Position numbers and translations under genes: made by a program
Part shown: positions 27,717 to 37,640 of the stretch, in pieces
Numbering within the stretch: the first letter of the stretch is position 1
Layout: each line of letters starts with the position of its first letter
The notes under the pieces: generated by a model
Seen by the model: the letters and a program-made list of their open reading frames with translations, nothing else
Told to the model about the DNA's origin: nothing
Database searches by the model: none
Origin: Yoonia vestfoldensis DSM 16212
GTDB taxonomy: Bacteria; Pseudomonadota; Alphaproteobacteria; Rhodobacterales; Rhodobacteraceae
Length of the DNA: 64,000 nt
NCBI RefSeq assembly: GCF_000382265.1
Contig: NZ_KB907990.1
Coordinates: forward strand, 1-64,000
Direction: 5' to 3'

Positions 27717-27928
27717 GTGTCTCTCCCTGTTAAGGCAAACGTCATTTTTTATTGGCACTGACATGCACCATGTCAGCTTTGTGCGAACCCCAGTGATCGG
27801 GTTGTCCCTATTGCGACGCATTTCGCGGCGGGCGTCAACCGGCGCGTTTGGCGATTGTTCCCCAAAAGCGACATGGCCAAGTAACAAAAACGACATTAGC
27901 CGCCTTTGGCACAAGCAACAACAGAATG

Positions 27929-28744
27929 TTACCGCGCAAAGTTCCGACTATGCGCGCGTCGGAAATTCGATGGCGTCAGCCCTGATTTGTCCTGAAAGCT
28001 GCGTGTGAAATAGGCTGCGGAATGAAACCCTAGCATTTCGGCGATCCGGTTGATCGGTGTGCCAGTGTCGCGCAGCAGCACGCAGGCTTCATAATGGATG
28101 CGGTCATGCAGCAGCGCGAGGGCAGACCGCCCGGCGACCTGCTGGCAACAGCGGGCAAGATGCGTCGGCGTCACGCCGAGTTCCGCGGCATAGCTGCCGA
28201 CCCCGCGATCCAGCCGGAAATCCCGCGCGATCAGTTTTGTGTAACCTGCGACCAGCCGGGCGGCGGCGCTGTCGCGGCGGCTGTCGTTCGGGGTGGCGAC
28301 CTGCGCCCGCGCTTGCCTGTCCACGAAGATGGCAAGCAACCCAAGCCAAAGCTCTGCCGCCTTGGGGTTGCCCGACGGTTGCAGTTCCCGTTCGATCTGA
28401 TCGAGGTATTGCGCCGCTTCCTTTTGCAGCCAGACATCCATCAGCCGCAGATGCACGGGCAATGCGGGCCAGTCGGCCGCGTCCGGTACGGTCAGGATCT
28501 GGCCATGTACGGTTGGCCCGACCTCGATGCCGTACATCGTCTGCGGCGGCAGATAGATCAGGTTGTTGGGGCCGTATCCGTTGGTCAGGCCCGCCACCGT
28601 CACGCGGCCTTGCCCTTTGGTGATCAGGATCAGCCGCGCTGTGGTATGACTGCGCATCGCTTCGGTGCGCCAGCGCATGGCGGGGCCGCCATGGGACAGC
28701 GGCGCCAGCGCCAAGGCTGACGGGACGTTTTGCATCAAGCTCAT
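27929..28744 (-). CDS. AraC-family transcriptional regulator
   Basis: A 271-residue regulator. Residues 1-140 are a cupin-like ligand-binding part (GPNNLIYLPPQTMYGIEVGPTVHGQILTV). Residues 165-265 are the double helix-turn-helix: AELGVTPTHLARCCQQVAGRSALALLHDRI, then INRIAEMLGFHSAAYFTRSFQDKSGLTPSNFRR. The layout matches PobR/AraC activators that respond to small carboxylic or aromatic acids. It sits just upstream of the peptide-importer operon on the same strand; regulation of that operon is plausible but not shown. Confidence 0.88.
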   Translation of the reverse strand: MSLMQNVPSALALAPLSHGGPAMRWRTEAMRSHTTARLILITKGQGRVTVAGLTNGYGPNNLIYLPPQTMYGIEVGPTVHGQILTVPDAADWPALPVHLRLMDVWLQKEAAQYLDQIERELQPSGNPKAAELWLGLLAIFVDRQARAQVATPNDSRRDSAAARLVAGYTKLIARDFRLDRGVGSYAAELGVTPTHLARCCQQVAGRSALALLHDRIHYEACVLLRDTGTPINRIAEMLGFHSAAYFTRSFQDKSGLTPSNFRRAHSRNFAR

Positions 28745-28807
28745 GAACCTTGCCTCAAGGTATTGTTTTGCCTGATTCTGTCGCCAATTCCGCCACCGAT
28801 CAATCCG

Positions 28808-29701
28808 TTAATATTCGGGCAGGTGGAGTGTTGCAGAAATATCGGCGCTGGCGGCACGCAGATGATGCCACGCCTTGTGACGCGCGCGAAACCACGTCCG
28901 CTGACGTTTGGCATATTGGCGCGAGGCGATGATCGCAGCGTCGCGCGCCTGTGGCAGGGTCATCTGCCCTTGCAGATGCGCGATCAGCTCGGGCGCGCCG
29001 ATGGCCTTGGCGGATTGATGGGCAGGGTTCCAGTGTGGCAGCATCTGCTGCGCCTCGTCCAGCGCGCCTGTGTCCAGCATCGCATCGAACCGCCGCGCGA
29101 TCCGGTCGTCGAGCCAGTCTTTTGGCGCATCAAGCGTGATCGCCACCGCTCGGTCCAGCGGCAAAAGCGGCGCAGGCGTCGCATCCTGCCAATCGGCCAG
29201 ACTGCGGCCTGTGGCGTGGCGTACCTCCCACGCCCGCTGCACCCGCATCCGGTTGTGCAGGTCGATCCGGTCGCGGGTCGCGCCATCCAGTCCCGCGATC
29301 AGGTCGGGCAGGGCGATCCGGTCAGCCTCGGCGCGGATCGCGTCAGGGGTGGCGGGGATCTCGGCCAGACCGCAGGTCAGCGCGTGAAAATTCAACCCCG
29401 TCCCGCCCACGATGATCGGGCGCGCGGAGCCTTGCAGCAAAGGCGCCAGATCGCGCAGCCAATGCCCCACGGAATAGGCTGCATCAAAAGGCACATGCCC
29501 GTAAAGCGCATGGGGCGCGCGGGCCAGATCACCGGCAGATGGCCGCGCGGTCAGCACCTGCCATCCTGCGAAGACCTGCAAGGCATCGGCATTCACGATG
29601 ATCCCGCCCTGCCGCTGCGCAATCTCCAGCGCCAGCGCGGATTTGCCGGACGCGGTGGGCCCGGCGATCAGCACAGGCATATCGGGTGCGATGGTCAACA
29701 T
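28808..29701 (-). CDS. miaA: tRNA dimethylallyltransferase
   Basis: About 297 residues. [18 protein letters not shown] is the P-loop, [23 protein letters not shown] includes the DSxQ-like substrate motif (here NADALQVF), and [15 protein letters not shown] and [12 protein letters not shown] are conserved MiaA elements. Start at 29701 gives the usual length; ATG at 29680 is a shorter alternative. The enzyme adds a dimethylallyl group to A37 of tRNAs reading UNN codons. It is divergent from pyrH. Confidence 0.94.
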   Translation of the reverse strand: MLTIAPDMPVLIAGPTASGKSALALEIAQRQGGIIVNADALQVFAGWQVLTARPSAGDLARAPHALYGHVPFDAAYSVGHWLRDLAPLLQGSARPIIVGGTGLNFHALTCGLAEIPATPDAIRAEADRIALPDLIAGLDGATRDRIDLHNRMRVQRAWEVRHATGRSLADWQDATPAPLLPLDRAVAITLDAPKDWLDDRIARRFDAMLDTGALDEAQQMLPHWNPAHQSAKAIGAPELIAHLQGQMTLPQARDAAIIASRQYAKRQRTWFRARHKAWHHLRAASADISATLHLPEY

Positions 29702-29736
29702 CCGCAATCCATACCGCCCCGACACGACAAGCGCCA

Positions 29737-29765
29737 TTGAACCCCGACCCGTTTTGCGACATTTT
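29737..29765 (+). promoter_or_regulatory. possible promoter of the pyrH cluster
   Basis: TTGAAC (29737-29742), 17-base spacer, CATTTT (29760-29765), 30 bases before the pyrH start and inside the miaA-pyrH divergent region. It is the only reasonable -35/-10 pair I see there. Confidence 0.4.
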
Positions 29766-29794
29766 GCGCCAAACCGGCGCGACAGGGGAATTGC

Positions 29795-30520
29795 ATGACC
29801 GAAACACCAAAAACCACCTACAAACGCGTCATGCTGAAAATCTCGGGCGAGGCGCTGATGGGCGACACCGCCTTTGGCCTGCATCCGCCCACCGTCCAGC
29901 GCATCGCGCGCGAGGTCAAATCGGTCCATGACCTTGGCGTCGAGATCTGCATGGTCATCGGCGGCGGCAACATCTTTCGCGGGCTGCAAGGGTCCGCGCA
30001 GGGGATGGAACGCACCACCGCCGATTATATGGGGATGATCGCGACCGTCATGAACGCGCTTGCGATGCAATCGGCGCTGGAGGAATTGGGCATTCACACC
30101 CGCGTGATTTCGGCCATCACCATGAACGAGGTAGCCGAGCCTTACATCCGCCGCCGCGCCGTGCGGCATCTGGAGAAAAAGCGCGTCTGCATCTTCGCAG
30201 CGGGCACCGGCAACCCTTATTTCACGACCGACACAGCCGCGACGCTGCGCGCCAATGAAATGAATTGCGAGGCGATCTTCAAAGGCACCAAGGTCGATGG
30301 CGTCTATGACAAGGACCCCGTCAAATTCCCCGATGCGGTGCGCTACGATGTCGTCAGCTATGACGAAGTGCTGCAAAAGCATCTGGGCGTGATGGATGCG
30401 AGCGCCATCGCGCTGGCCCGTGACAACGACCTGCCGATCATCGTGTTTTCACTGGATGAACCGGGCGGTTTTAAGGGTATTCTCGCGGGCGAAGGCACCT
30501 ATACGACCGTGCGCGATTAA
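29795..30520 (+). CDS. pyrH: UMP kinase
   Basis: A 241-residue amino-acid-kinase-family protein: [39 protein letters not shown] and ILRA-type nucleotide-binding stretches ([16 protein letters not shown]), with [10 protein letters not shown] near the C-terminal third. It phosphorylates UMP to UDP and is the first gene of a long plus-strand run that continues to lpxB; frr follows after 75 bases. Confidence 0.96.
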   Translation: MTETPKTTYKRVMLKISGEALMGDTAFGLHPPTVQRIAREVKSVHDLGVEICMVIGGGNIFRGLQGSAQGMERTTADYMGMIATVMNALAMQSALEELGIHTRVISAITMNEVAEPYIRRRAVRHLEKKRVCIFAAGTGNPYFTTDTAATLRANEMNCEAIFKGTKVDGVYDKDPVKFPDAVRYDVVSYDEVLQKHLGVMDASAIALARDNDLPIIVFSLDEPGGFKGILAGEGTYTTVRD

Positions 30521-30595
30521 CCCTCGGTCTATACAATCGGGCAGCTTTGACGTAGAGGACATCAACGCCGCGCGTGACGAAGGAAAAACAAGAAA

Positions 30596-31159
30596 ATGGC
30601 TGACGATTTTGAACTCGATACCGACGATCTGGCCCGCCGCATGGACGGGGCCATCGCCAATCTGCGCGTCGAACTGGCGTCCCTGCGCACCGGCCGCGCA
30701 TCCGGGTCGATGCTGGAACCGATCATGGTCGATGCCTACGGATCGCCAACGCCGATCAACCAGGTGGGCACCGTCAACGTACCGGAACCCCGCATGGTCA
30801 CGATCAATGTCTGGGACAAGGGGCTTGTCGGCAAGGTCGAAAAAGCGATCCGCGACAGTGGCTTGGGAATCAATCCTCAACTCAACGGCACGATCATCAT
30901 GCTGCCGATCCCCGAATTGAACGAAGAACGCCGCCGCGAACTGACCAAAGTCGCTGGCCATTATGCCGAAAGCGCGCGCGTCTCGATCCGCAACCTGCGT
31001 CGCGACGGGATGGACCAGATCAAGAAAGCCAAAGCCGACGGCCTGTCCGAGGATGACCAGAAATTCTGGGAAGCCACGGTGCAGGAACTGACCGACGTGC
31101 ATATCAAGCTGGTCGACGACACGCTCGAGACGAAACAAGCGGAAATCATGCAGGTCTGA
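30596..31159 (+). CDS. frr: ribosome-recycling factor
   Basis: A 187-residue RRF with the conserved motifs [63 protein letters not shown] and [15 protein letters not shown]. The three-helix bundle and beta/alpha/beta head lengths are normal. It splits post-termination ribosomes with EF-G. uppS starts 23 bases later. Confidence 0.97.
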   Translation: MADDFELDTDDLARRMDGAIANLRVELASLRTGRASGSMLEPIMVDAYGSPTPINQVGTVNVPEPRMVTINVWDKGLVGKVEKAIRDSGLGINPQLNGTIIMLPIPELNEERRRELTKVAGHYAESARVSIRNLRRDGMDQIKKAKADGLSEDDQKFWEATVQELTDVHIKLVDDTLETKQAEIMQV

Positions 31160-31182
31160 GGATTTGCCGAAAAGGGGCCGGT

Positions 31183-31914
31183 ATGCGCCAAGAGATTGAC
31201 GAGACGACCGCCAGCGGCCCCGCCCATGTGGCGATCATCATGGATGGCAATGGCCGCTGGGCGCAGCAACGCGGACGGCCGCGCCTGTTCGGCCACCACG
31301 CCGGTGCGCGCCGCGTGCGCGAGGTGCTGCAAGCCTGCCCCGGTCATGGCGTCAAATACCTGACGCTTTTCGCCTTTTCGACCGAGAACTGGAAACGCAC
31401 CCAGACCGAGGTTGCGGGCCTGATGCTGCTGTTTCGCAAATATATCCAGCGCGAGGCGCAGGCGCTGCTGGACAATGGCGTGCGCGTCCGGTTCATCGGT
31501 GACCGCATCCGGCTGGATGAAAAATTGGTCAGCCTGATGGATGAGCTTGAATTGCTGACCGCAGGCAATGATCTGATCCACCTGACCATCGCGCTCAACT
31601 ATGGCGGACGCGACGAGGTGACACGCGCCGCCAAACGCCTTGCTTATGAAATCGAGATGGGCCGCCTGACCCACAAGGATGTCGATGCCGAAACGCTGGC
31701 GCGATTTCTTGACACCCATGTGCTGCCCGACCCCGACCTTGTGATCCGCACCAGCGGCGAGGCGCGGATTTCCAATTTCCTGCTCTGGCAATCGGCCTAT
31801 GCGGAATATGAATTCGTCGACACGCTTTGGCCCGATTTCACCGCCGCGGAATTCGGGCGGGTGCTGGCCAAATACGGGCAGCGCGAACGTCGCTTTGGCG
31901 CCGTGCTGGCCTGA
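31183..31914 (+). CDS. uppS: undecaprenyl diphosphate synthase (cis-prenyltransferase)
   Basis: A 243-residue UppS: HVAIIMDGNGRWAQQRGRPRLFGHHAGARRVREV carries the catalytic Asp, TLFAFSTENWKRTQTEV, ALNYGGRDE and LPDPDLVIRTSGEARISNFLLWQSAYAEYEF (Mg2+-binding region and cap). It makes the C55 carrier lipid for peptidoglycan and O-antigen. cdsA starts two bases after its stop. Confidence 0.96.
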   Translation: MRQEIDETTASGPAHVAIIMDGNGRWAQQRGRPRLFGHHAGARRVREVLQACPGHGVKYLTLFAFSTENWKRTQTEVAGLMLLFRKYIQREAQALLDNGVRVRFIGDRIRLDEKLVSLMDELELLTAGNDLIHLTIALNYGGRDEVTRAAKRLAYEIEMGRLTHKDVDAETLARFLDTHVLPDPDLVIRTSGEARISNFLLWQSAYAEYEFVDTLWPDFTAAEFGRVLAKYGQRERRFGAVLA

Positions 31915-31916
31915 AC

Positions 31917-32720
31917 ATGACCGGCCTGCCGCCAAATCCCGCCAAATGGGACGATCTGAGCATCCGCATCGCCTCCAGCGTCGCGATGACGGTGATCGGG
32001 GCCGTTGGCGTGATCCTTGGGGGCGTCTGGTTCCAGATGCTGGTCGTGTTCGTCAGCGCGGTGATGGTCTGGGAGTTGTGGATGATGATCCGCCCGACCG
32101 AGCCGACCAAGGGGATGCTGCTGGCCGCCCTTGTCGCATCCGTCATGTCGGGGCAACTGGCCTATGACAGCCAATGGGGGATGCTGCTGTTTCTGGTCGC
32201 CCCCGTGCTGGGGGCCACGCAACTGCGCACCGAGATCAAGACGTTCTTTGTGTTCGCGCTGGGAATCCAGCTTGCGGGCTGGGGTCTTGTGCATTTCCGC
32301 AATGATTTCGGGTTCACGTGGTTGCTTTGGCTGATGTCGGTGGTGATCGTGACCGATATCTTCGGCTATTTCGCGGGCAAAGCCTTTGGCGGGCCGAAAT
32401 TCTGGCCGCGCTACAGCCCCAAGAAAACTTGGTCCGGCACGGCTGCGGGCTGGATCGGCGCGGCGATTGTCGGAGGCATCTTCATGATGTTCACCAATGT
32501 CGGGCTGGTGATCGTGCCGATTTCCATGGCGCTGAGTTTCGCAGGCCAGATGGGCGACATCGCCGAAAGTGCACTGAAACGGCGGATGGGTGTGAAAGAC
32601 AGTTCCACCCTGATCCCCGGGCACGGCGGGTTGTTCGACCGGTTCGATGCCCTGCTGGGCGGGGCCTTGTTCATGCTTTTGGTCGCTGATGTGTTCGACG
32701 TGCCCGGGGTTGCATTTTGA
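31917..32720 (+). CDS. cdsA: phosphatidate cytidylyltransferase
   Basis: About 267 residues with about eight membrane helices and the CDP-alcohol signature near the C-terminus (SALKRRMGVKDSSTLIPGHGGLFDRFDALLGG, here with ESALKRRMGVKDS...HGG-D--D). Start ATG at 31917, the longer frame being shadow of uppS. It makes CDP-diacylglycerol for all phospholipids. Its stop overlaps the TTG start of dxr. Confidence 0.94.
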   Translation: MTGLPPNPAKWDDLSIRIASSVAMTVIGAVGVILGGVWFQMLVVFVSAVMVWELWMMIRPTEPTKGMLLAALVASVMSGQLAYDSQWGMLLFLVAPVLGATQLRTEIKTFFVFALGIQLAGWGLVHFRNDFGFTWLLWLMSVVIVTDIFGYFAGKAFGGPKFWPRYSPKKTWSGTAAGWIGAAIVGGIFMMFTNVGLVIVPISMALSFAGQMGDIAESALKRRMGVKDSSTLIPGHGGLFDRFDALLGGALFMLLVADVFDVPGVAF

Positions 32721-33886
32721 GGCGGATCACGCTGTTCGGTGCCACCGGATCGGTCGGGCAAAGTGCGGTTGACCTGATCGCGCGTGATCTCGATGCCTAT
32801 CAGGTCGTGGCGCTGACAGGCGGCAACAACATCGCGCAATTGGCCAAGGATGCCATCGCCTTGCGCGCCGACCTTGCGGTGACCTGTCACGACAATTGCT
32901 ATGCCGCGCTGAAAGATGCGCTGGCAGGCACGGGGATCGCCGTCGCCGCAGGCGAGGCCGCGATCAAGGAGGCGGCTGCGCGCCCGGTCGATTGGGCGCT
33001 GTCCGCGATCATCGGATCGGCAGGGCTGGTGCCGGGGATGACGGCGCTCGACCATGGTACGACGCTGGCGCTGGCCAACAAGGAATCCTTGGTGACGGCC
33101 GGGCCTTTGCTGATGGCGCGGGCCAAGGCGGCGGGGGCCACGATCCTGCCTGTGGACAGCGAACATTCCGCCGTCTTTCAAGCGCTGGTGGGCGAGGATA
33201 TGAAGGCGGTGGAACGCGTCATCATCACGGCAAGCGGCGGCGCGTTCCGCGACTGGCCAAAAGACAGGCTGGCGCAGGCCACCTTGGCCGAGGCATCAAG
33301 CCATCCCAACTGGGACATGGGCCAACGGATCACGATCGATTCCGCGTCAATGTTCAACAAGGCGATGGAACTAATTGAAACCAAGGAATTCTTTGGTGTA
33401 CCTTCCGGCATGATCGAGGTGCTGGTCCACCGCGAAAGCCTGATCCACGCGCTGGTCGGCTTCAACGATGGCGCGCTGATGGCCCATGTCGGGCCGCCCG
33501 ATATGCGCCATGCCATTGGCTATGCGCTGCATTGGCCCGAGAGGCGGCATCTGCCTGTCGAACGGCTTGATCTTGCGAAAATCGGTTCGCTGACTTTTGA
33601 GGCCCCGGACGAAGACCGCTATCCCGCTTTGGCGCTGGCCCGTTTTGTGATGGAAACGGGCGGTCTGGCAGGGGCGGTTTTCAACGCATCCAAGGAACGC
33701 GCGCTGGATGCGTTCATCGCGGGCGAGATCGGCTTTTTGCAGATGTCGGCGGTGGTTTCCGCGACGCTGGACAAAATGTCATCGGGCGGCGGGCTGCAAA
33801 TTCAGGATATGACCCTAGATACCGTGTTGGATGCCGACAGGCTGGCCCGGATCTATGCGGGCGAAACCGCAAGACAGATGGGATGA
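32717..33886 (+). CDS. dxr: 1-deoxy-D-xylulose 5-phosphate reductoisomerase
   Basis: A 389-residue MEP-pathway enzyme. The NADPH-binding start ITLFGATGSVGQSA, LANKESLVTAG, LPVDSEHSAVFQAL (metal Asp/Glu) and ITIDSASMFNKAMELIE are all present. The start is a TTG at 32717 overlapping the cdsA stop (TTGA): no ATG or GTG fits in front of the Rossmann strand. Use of TTG is likely to keep translation low and coupled to cdsA. Confidence 0.95.
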   Translation: MRRITLFGATGSVGQSAVDLIARDLDAYQVVALTGGNNIAQLAKDAIALRADLAVTCHDNCYAALKDALAGTGIAVAAGEAAIKEAAARPVDWALSAIIGSAGLVPGMTALDHGTTLALANKESLVTAGPLLMARAKAAGATILPVDSEHSAVFQALVGEDMKAVERVIITASGGAFRDWPKDRLAQATLAEASSHPNWDMGQRITIDSASMFNKAMELIETKEFFGVPSGMIEVLVHRESLIHALVGFNDGALMAHVGPPDMRHAIGYALHWPERRHLPVERLDLAKIGSLTFEAPDEDRYPALALARFVMETGGLAGAVFNASKERALDAFIAGEIGFLQMSAVVSATLDKMSSGGGLQIQDMTLDTVLDADRLARIYAGETARQMG

Positions 33887-33890
33887 CGTT

Positions 33891-35225
33891 TTGGACCTGA
33901 CGCAATTCGTGCCGGTTTTCGGCAATTTCGCTTTCATGATCGTGGCGTTCGTCGTGGCCTTGTCTGTCATCGTCGCGATCCATGAATATGGCCATTACAT
34001 CGTCGGCCGCTGGTGCGGCATCCATGCAGAGGTGTTCTCGCTTGGCTTTGGTCCGGTGATCTTTCGCCGCAAGGACAAGCGCGGCACGGTCTGGCAGGTC
34101 GCGGTCCTGCCGCTGGGGGGCTATGTCAAGTTTCTGGGCGACGCCAATGCCGCCAGCGTCGGGTCGGACAACAGCGTCAGTGTCGCTGACGCCCGCCGCA
34201 CGATGGATGGCGCGCCGCTTTGGGCACGGACGCTGACCGTGCTGGCCGGGCCGGTTTTCAACTTCATTCTGGCAATCGCGATCTTCACCGCCTCGATCAT
34301 GTATCAGGGGCGCGTGGCGGAGCCCTTTACGATCGGGGAAATCCGCGATCTTCCGGCTCAATTCCAATCCGACCTGCAGGCCGGCGACGTCCTGCTGGCA
34401 GTCGAAGACATCCCCTTCAGCGATCCCGACAGAGAGGTTTCGCTGTTGGACTTAGTGCCACTGGAGGAAAGCCTGACCTACCGGATCGAACGGGACGGCC
34501 GCGTGCAGGACATGCAAGGCCCCTATCTTATGCCGCCCGTCATCTTTGCGCTGGCCCCACGGTCTGCCGCCGACAGTGCGGGGCTGCGGATCGGCGATGT
34601 CATCACCGCCGTCGATGGCGATCCGATCTTTGCCTTTCGGCAATTGCAGGAAAAGGTCATCGCAGCCGAGGGCGCACCGCTTGACCTGACGGTGTGGCGA
34701 CAGGGGCAGGACCTTGCCGTAACCCTGTCGCCGCGCATCACGGATGAGCCGCAACCGGGCGGCGGTTTTGCCCAGACTTACCGGATCGGGATCACCGGCG
34801 ATCTTGTCTTTAGCGCCCAGACCGAGACGGTCGGTCTGCTGGAGGCAGGCAGGCTCGGCGCCGAAGGTTTGTGGAATACGGCGACGACCTCTTTGTCCGC
34901 GTTGCGCCATATCATCATCGGGCAGATTTCGACCTGCAACCTGTCGGGCCCGGTGGGCATCGCGGAAACCAGCGGGTCGATGGCGCGCCAAGGCACGCAA
35001 AGTTTCATCTGGTTCATCGGTGCGTTGTCGGCGGCCGTGGGGCTGATCAACCTCTTTCCGATTCCAGTGCTCGATGGCGGGCATCTGATGTTTTATGCCT
35101 ACGAAGGCGTGACCCGTCGCAAGCCAAGCGAACGCGCGGTGCAGGTGTTCATGTTCATCGGTCTGGCGCTGATCCTGACGATGATGTCCTTTACCATCCT
35201 GAACGATACGATCTTTTGTCCCTGA
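33891..35225 (+). CDS. rseP: site-2 intramembrane zinc metalloprotease
   Basis: About 444 residues. VAIHEYGHYIVGR (His31, Glu32, His35) is the zinc site; two central PDZ domains span about 110-310 (APRSAADSAGLRIGDVITAVDG); NLFPIPVLDGGHLMF is the LDG motif holding the third ligand. Starts at a TTG (33891; MDLTQFVPV), four bases after the dxr stop; a GTG lies further in. RseP cuts anti-sigma factors and leftover signal peptides. A strong hairpin follows before bamA. Confidence 0.93.
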   Translation: MDLTQFVPVFGNFAFMIVAFVVALSVIVAIHEYGHYIVGRWCGIHAEVFSLGFGPVIFRRKDKRGTVWQVAVLPLGGYVKFLGDANAASVGSDNSVSVADARRTMDGAPLWARTLTVLAGPVFNFILAIAIFTASIMYQGRVAEPFTIGEIRDLPAQFQSDLQAGDVLLAVEDIPFSDPDREVSLLDLVPLEESLTYRIERDGRVQDMQGPYLMPPVIFALAPRSAADSAGLRIGDVITAVDGDPIFAFRQLQEKVIAAEGAPLDLTVWRQGQDLAVTLSPRITDEPQPGGGFAQTYRIGITGDLVFSAQTETVGLLEAGRLGAEGLWNTATTSLSALRHIIIGQISTCNLSGPVGIAETSGSMARQGTQSFIWFIGALSAAVGLINLFPIPVLDGGHLMFYAYEGVTRRKPSERAVQVFMFIGLALILTMMSFTILNDTIFCP

Positions 35226-35239
35226 GCCTGTGACAGGCA

Positions 35240-35276
35240 CCGGCAAAGCGGCGCTTTGCCGGGCTTTGTCGTTTTG
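35240..35276 (+). terminator. hairpin between rseP and bamA
   Basis: CCGGCAAAGC (35240-35249) pairs perfectly with GCTTTGCCGG (35253-35262) around a 3-base loop, then CTTTGTCGTTTT. Ten-base stem with a weak U-run: possibly a partial terminator that sets bamA expression apart from the upstream metabolic genes. Confidence 0.6.
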
Positions 35277-35336
35277 ACATCGGCTTTTATTGCGGCTACT
35301 CCGTTTGCAACCGGGATGTCAGGACAGGCGGACGAA

Positions 35337-37640
35337 ATGCAGGGATTTGGTGGGCGCGCTTGGGCGCATGGCGCGGCAACGGCACGGGTGGTCGCGGCCG
35401 TTACGGGTCTGGCGGTGATCACCGCAGGCGCCGCAGGGGCGCAGGGCTTTGCCTTCAACACCGTCACGATCGAAGGCAACCAGCGCATCGCCGATGGCAC
35501 GATCCTCACCGTTGCGGGCATCAGCGCCGGTGCCGCCCTTTCGGCGGCCGAACTGAACGATGCCGCCCAGCGGATCAGGGATTCGGGGCTGTTCGAGACC
35601 GTCGATGTGGTGCCGCAGGGCGGCACATTGCTGATCCGGGTCGTCGAATTCCCGACGATCAACCGCATCAGCATCGAGGGCAACAGCCGCATCCGTGATG
35701 CCCAATTGTTGCCTCTGCTGCAAAGCGAACCGCGCCGCGTGTTCAACCCCGTCCAGGCCGAAGCGGACACCAATGCCATCACGCAAGTCTATGCAAGCCA
35801 GGGCCGGATCAACGCGGTCGTGACACCGCGCATCATCCGTCTGGCCGACAACCGGGTCGATCTGGTGTTCGAAGTCACCGAATCCGGGGTGACCGAAATT
35901 GAACGTATTTCGTTCCTTGGCAACCGGACTTATTCCGCCGAACGTCTGCGCCGTGTTCTTGACACCAAACAGGCCGGTCTGCTGCGTGCGTTGGTGACGC
36001 GCGATACGTTCTCTCCTGACCGGGTCGCACAGGACCGGCAGCTTTTGACGGATTTCTACCGCTCGCGCGGGTTTGCCGATTTCGAGGTGCTGAACGTCGA
36101 CGTGGCGCTGACACCGGAACGCGACGCCTATCTGGTGACGTTCAACGTCCGTGAAGGTCAGCGTTTCAGCTTCGGCAATGTGACCGTAAGCAGCGCCATC
36201 CCCGGCGTCGATCCCGCACCTTTTCAAGAGGCGATCCGCACGCGGCCCGGTGCGGTTTATTCGCCTGTTCCGATCGAGACAGACATCACCCGGCTGGAAC
36301 GTCTGGCCGTGCAGCGCAACGTGAATTTCGTGCAGGTCGAACCGCGCATCACCCGCAATGACCGCGCGTTGACGCTCGATCTGGAATATGTGCTTGTCGA
36401 AGGACCGCGGGTCTTTGTCGAACGGATCGACATTCAGGGCAACAGCACGACACTGGACCGCGTGATCCGCAATCAGGTGCGCGTGGTCGAAGGCGACCCG
36501 TTCAACCCCCGCGAAATCCGCGATTCGGCGCGCCGCATCCGTGGGCTGGGCTTTTTCCAGAACGCCAATGTCGACACGCGGCAAGGGTCGTCAGCCAATC
36601 AGGTGATCGTCGATGTCGAGGTGACAGAAGGCCCGACCGGATCTTTGAGTTTTGGAGCGAATTACAACACCGATACCGGGCTTGGGTTGATCGCCGCTTA
36701 TGGGCAAAGCAACTTTCAGGGCCGTGGCCAGCGCCTTGATTTCGATATCTCGACCGCCCAGACGAACCAGCGCTTCTCGTTCAGCTTTTCCGAACCGCAG
36801 CTTCTGGGCCGTGATCTGCGCGGCGGGATCGAATTGTCCTATGGACAGACGGACAACGAAAACGCGCGCTATGATACGCGATCATTCCGGCTCAGCCCGT
36901 CGCTGGCATTTCCGGTCAGCGACAACGGCCGCCTGAGCGTGTTCTACGCATTGAACTATACCGACCTGTCCAATGTCGCCGACACCGCAAGCCCGATCTT
37001 GCAGGCCGAGGAAGATATCGGCGCCGTCACGACCAATTCGGTGGGATATTCCTACAGCTACGATTCGCGCCGTGCGGGCCTTGACCCGGTCACGGGATTT
37101 ATCCTGCGCGTCGGACAGGAATTCGGGTTTGGTGATGCGCAATTCATCAGGACGACCGGGTTTGCCGGTGCGGAAACAAAAATCCTGAACGAAGAGGTCA
37201 CGCTGCGCGCCACGCTCGAAGGTGGCTATCTTGACTATCAAGAGGGTCAAAGCCGCGTGACCGACCGCTTTTTCCTCGGAAGCCGCCTGATGCGCGGTTT
37301 CGAGGCAGGCGGGATCGGGCCCCGGTCGCTGGCCCCGTCTGACGATGCAATCGGTGGCAATGCCTTTGCGGTGGCCCGGCTCGAGGCGGAATTCCCGCTT
37401 GGCCTGCCCAGTGAATACGGGCTGTCGGGTGGCGTGTTCTACGATTACGGGTCGGTCTGGGATTCGGGTTATCCGGACGAGGTCGATTACGACGATTTCA
37501 CCGCACGGTCTGTGATCGGCGCGTCGATCTTCTGGACCACGCCCATCGGGCCATTGCGGTTCAACTTTACCGAACCGCTGGACGTACAGGACCGCGACAG
37601 GACCCGGTCCTTCGACGTTACGATCTCGACCAGTTTCTGA
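35337..37640 (+). CDS. bamA: outer membrane protein assembly factor BamA
   Basis: About 767 residues. Start ATG at 35337 behind AGGACAGG; signal peptide residues 1-36 (VVAAVTGLAVITAGAAGAQG). Five POTRA domains follow (first: FNTVTIEGNQRIADGTILTVAGI; fifth: VDVEVTEGPTG), then the 16-strand barrel with the lid motif RGFEAGGIGPR at about 660 and the C-terminal barrel signal ending TISTSF. It inserts outer-membrane beta-barrels. ompH overlaps its stop (TGATG). Confidence 0.95.
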   Translation: MQGFGGRAWAHGAATARVVAAVTGLAVITAGAAGAQGFAFNTVTIEGNQRIADGTILTVAGISAGAALSAAELNDAAQRIRDSGLFETVDVVPQGGTLLIRVVEFPTINRISIEGNSRIRDAQLLPLLQSEPRRVFNPVQAEADTNAITQVYASQGRINAVVTPRIIRLADNRVDLVFEVTESGVTEIERISFLGNRTYSAERLRRVLDTKQAGLLRALVTRDTFSPDRVAQDRQLLTDFYRSRGFADFEVLNVDVALTPERDAYLVTFNVREGQRFSFGNVTVSSAIPGVDPAPFQEAIRTRPGAVYSPVPIETDITRLERLAVQRNVNFVQVEPRITRNDRALTLDLEYVLVEGPRVFVERIDIQGNSTTLDRVIRNQVRVVEGDPFNPREIRDSARRIRGLGFFQNANVDTRQGSSANQVIVDVEVTEGPTGSLSFGANYNTDTGLGLIAAYGQSNFQGRGQRLDFDISTAQTNQRFSFSFSEPQLLGRDLRGGIELSYGQTDNENARYDTRSFRLSPSLAFPVSDNGRLSVFYALNYTDLSNVADTASPILQAEEDIGAVTTNSVGYSYSYDSRRAGLDPVTGFILRVGQEFGFGDAQFIRTTGFAGAETKILNEEVTLRATLEGGYLDYQEGQSRVTDRFFLGSRLMRGFEAGGIGPRSLAPSDDAIGGNAFAVARLEAEFPLGLPSEYGLSGGVFYDYGSVWDSGYPDEVDYDDFTARSVIGASIFWTTPIGPLRFNFTEPLDVQDRDRTRSFDVTISTSF

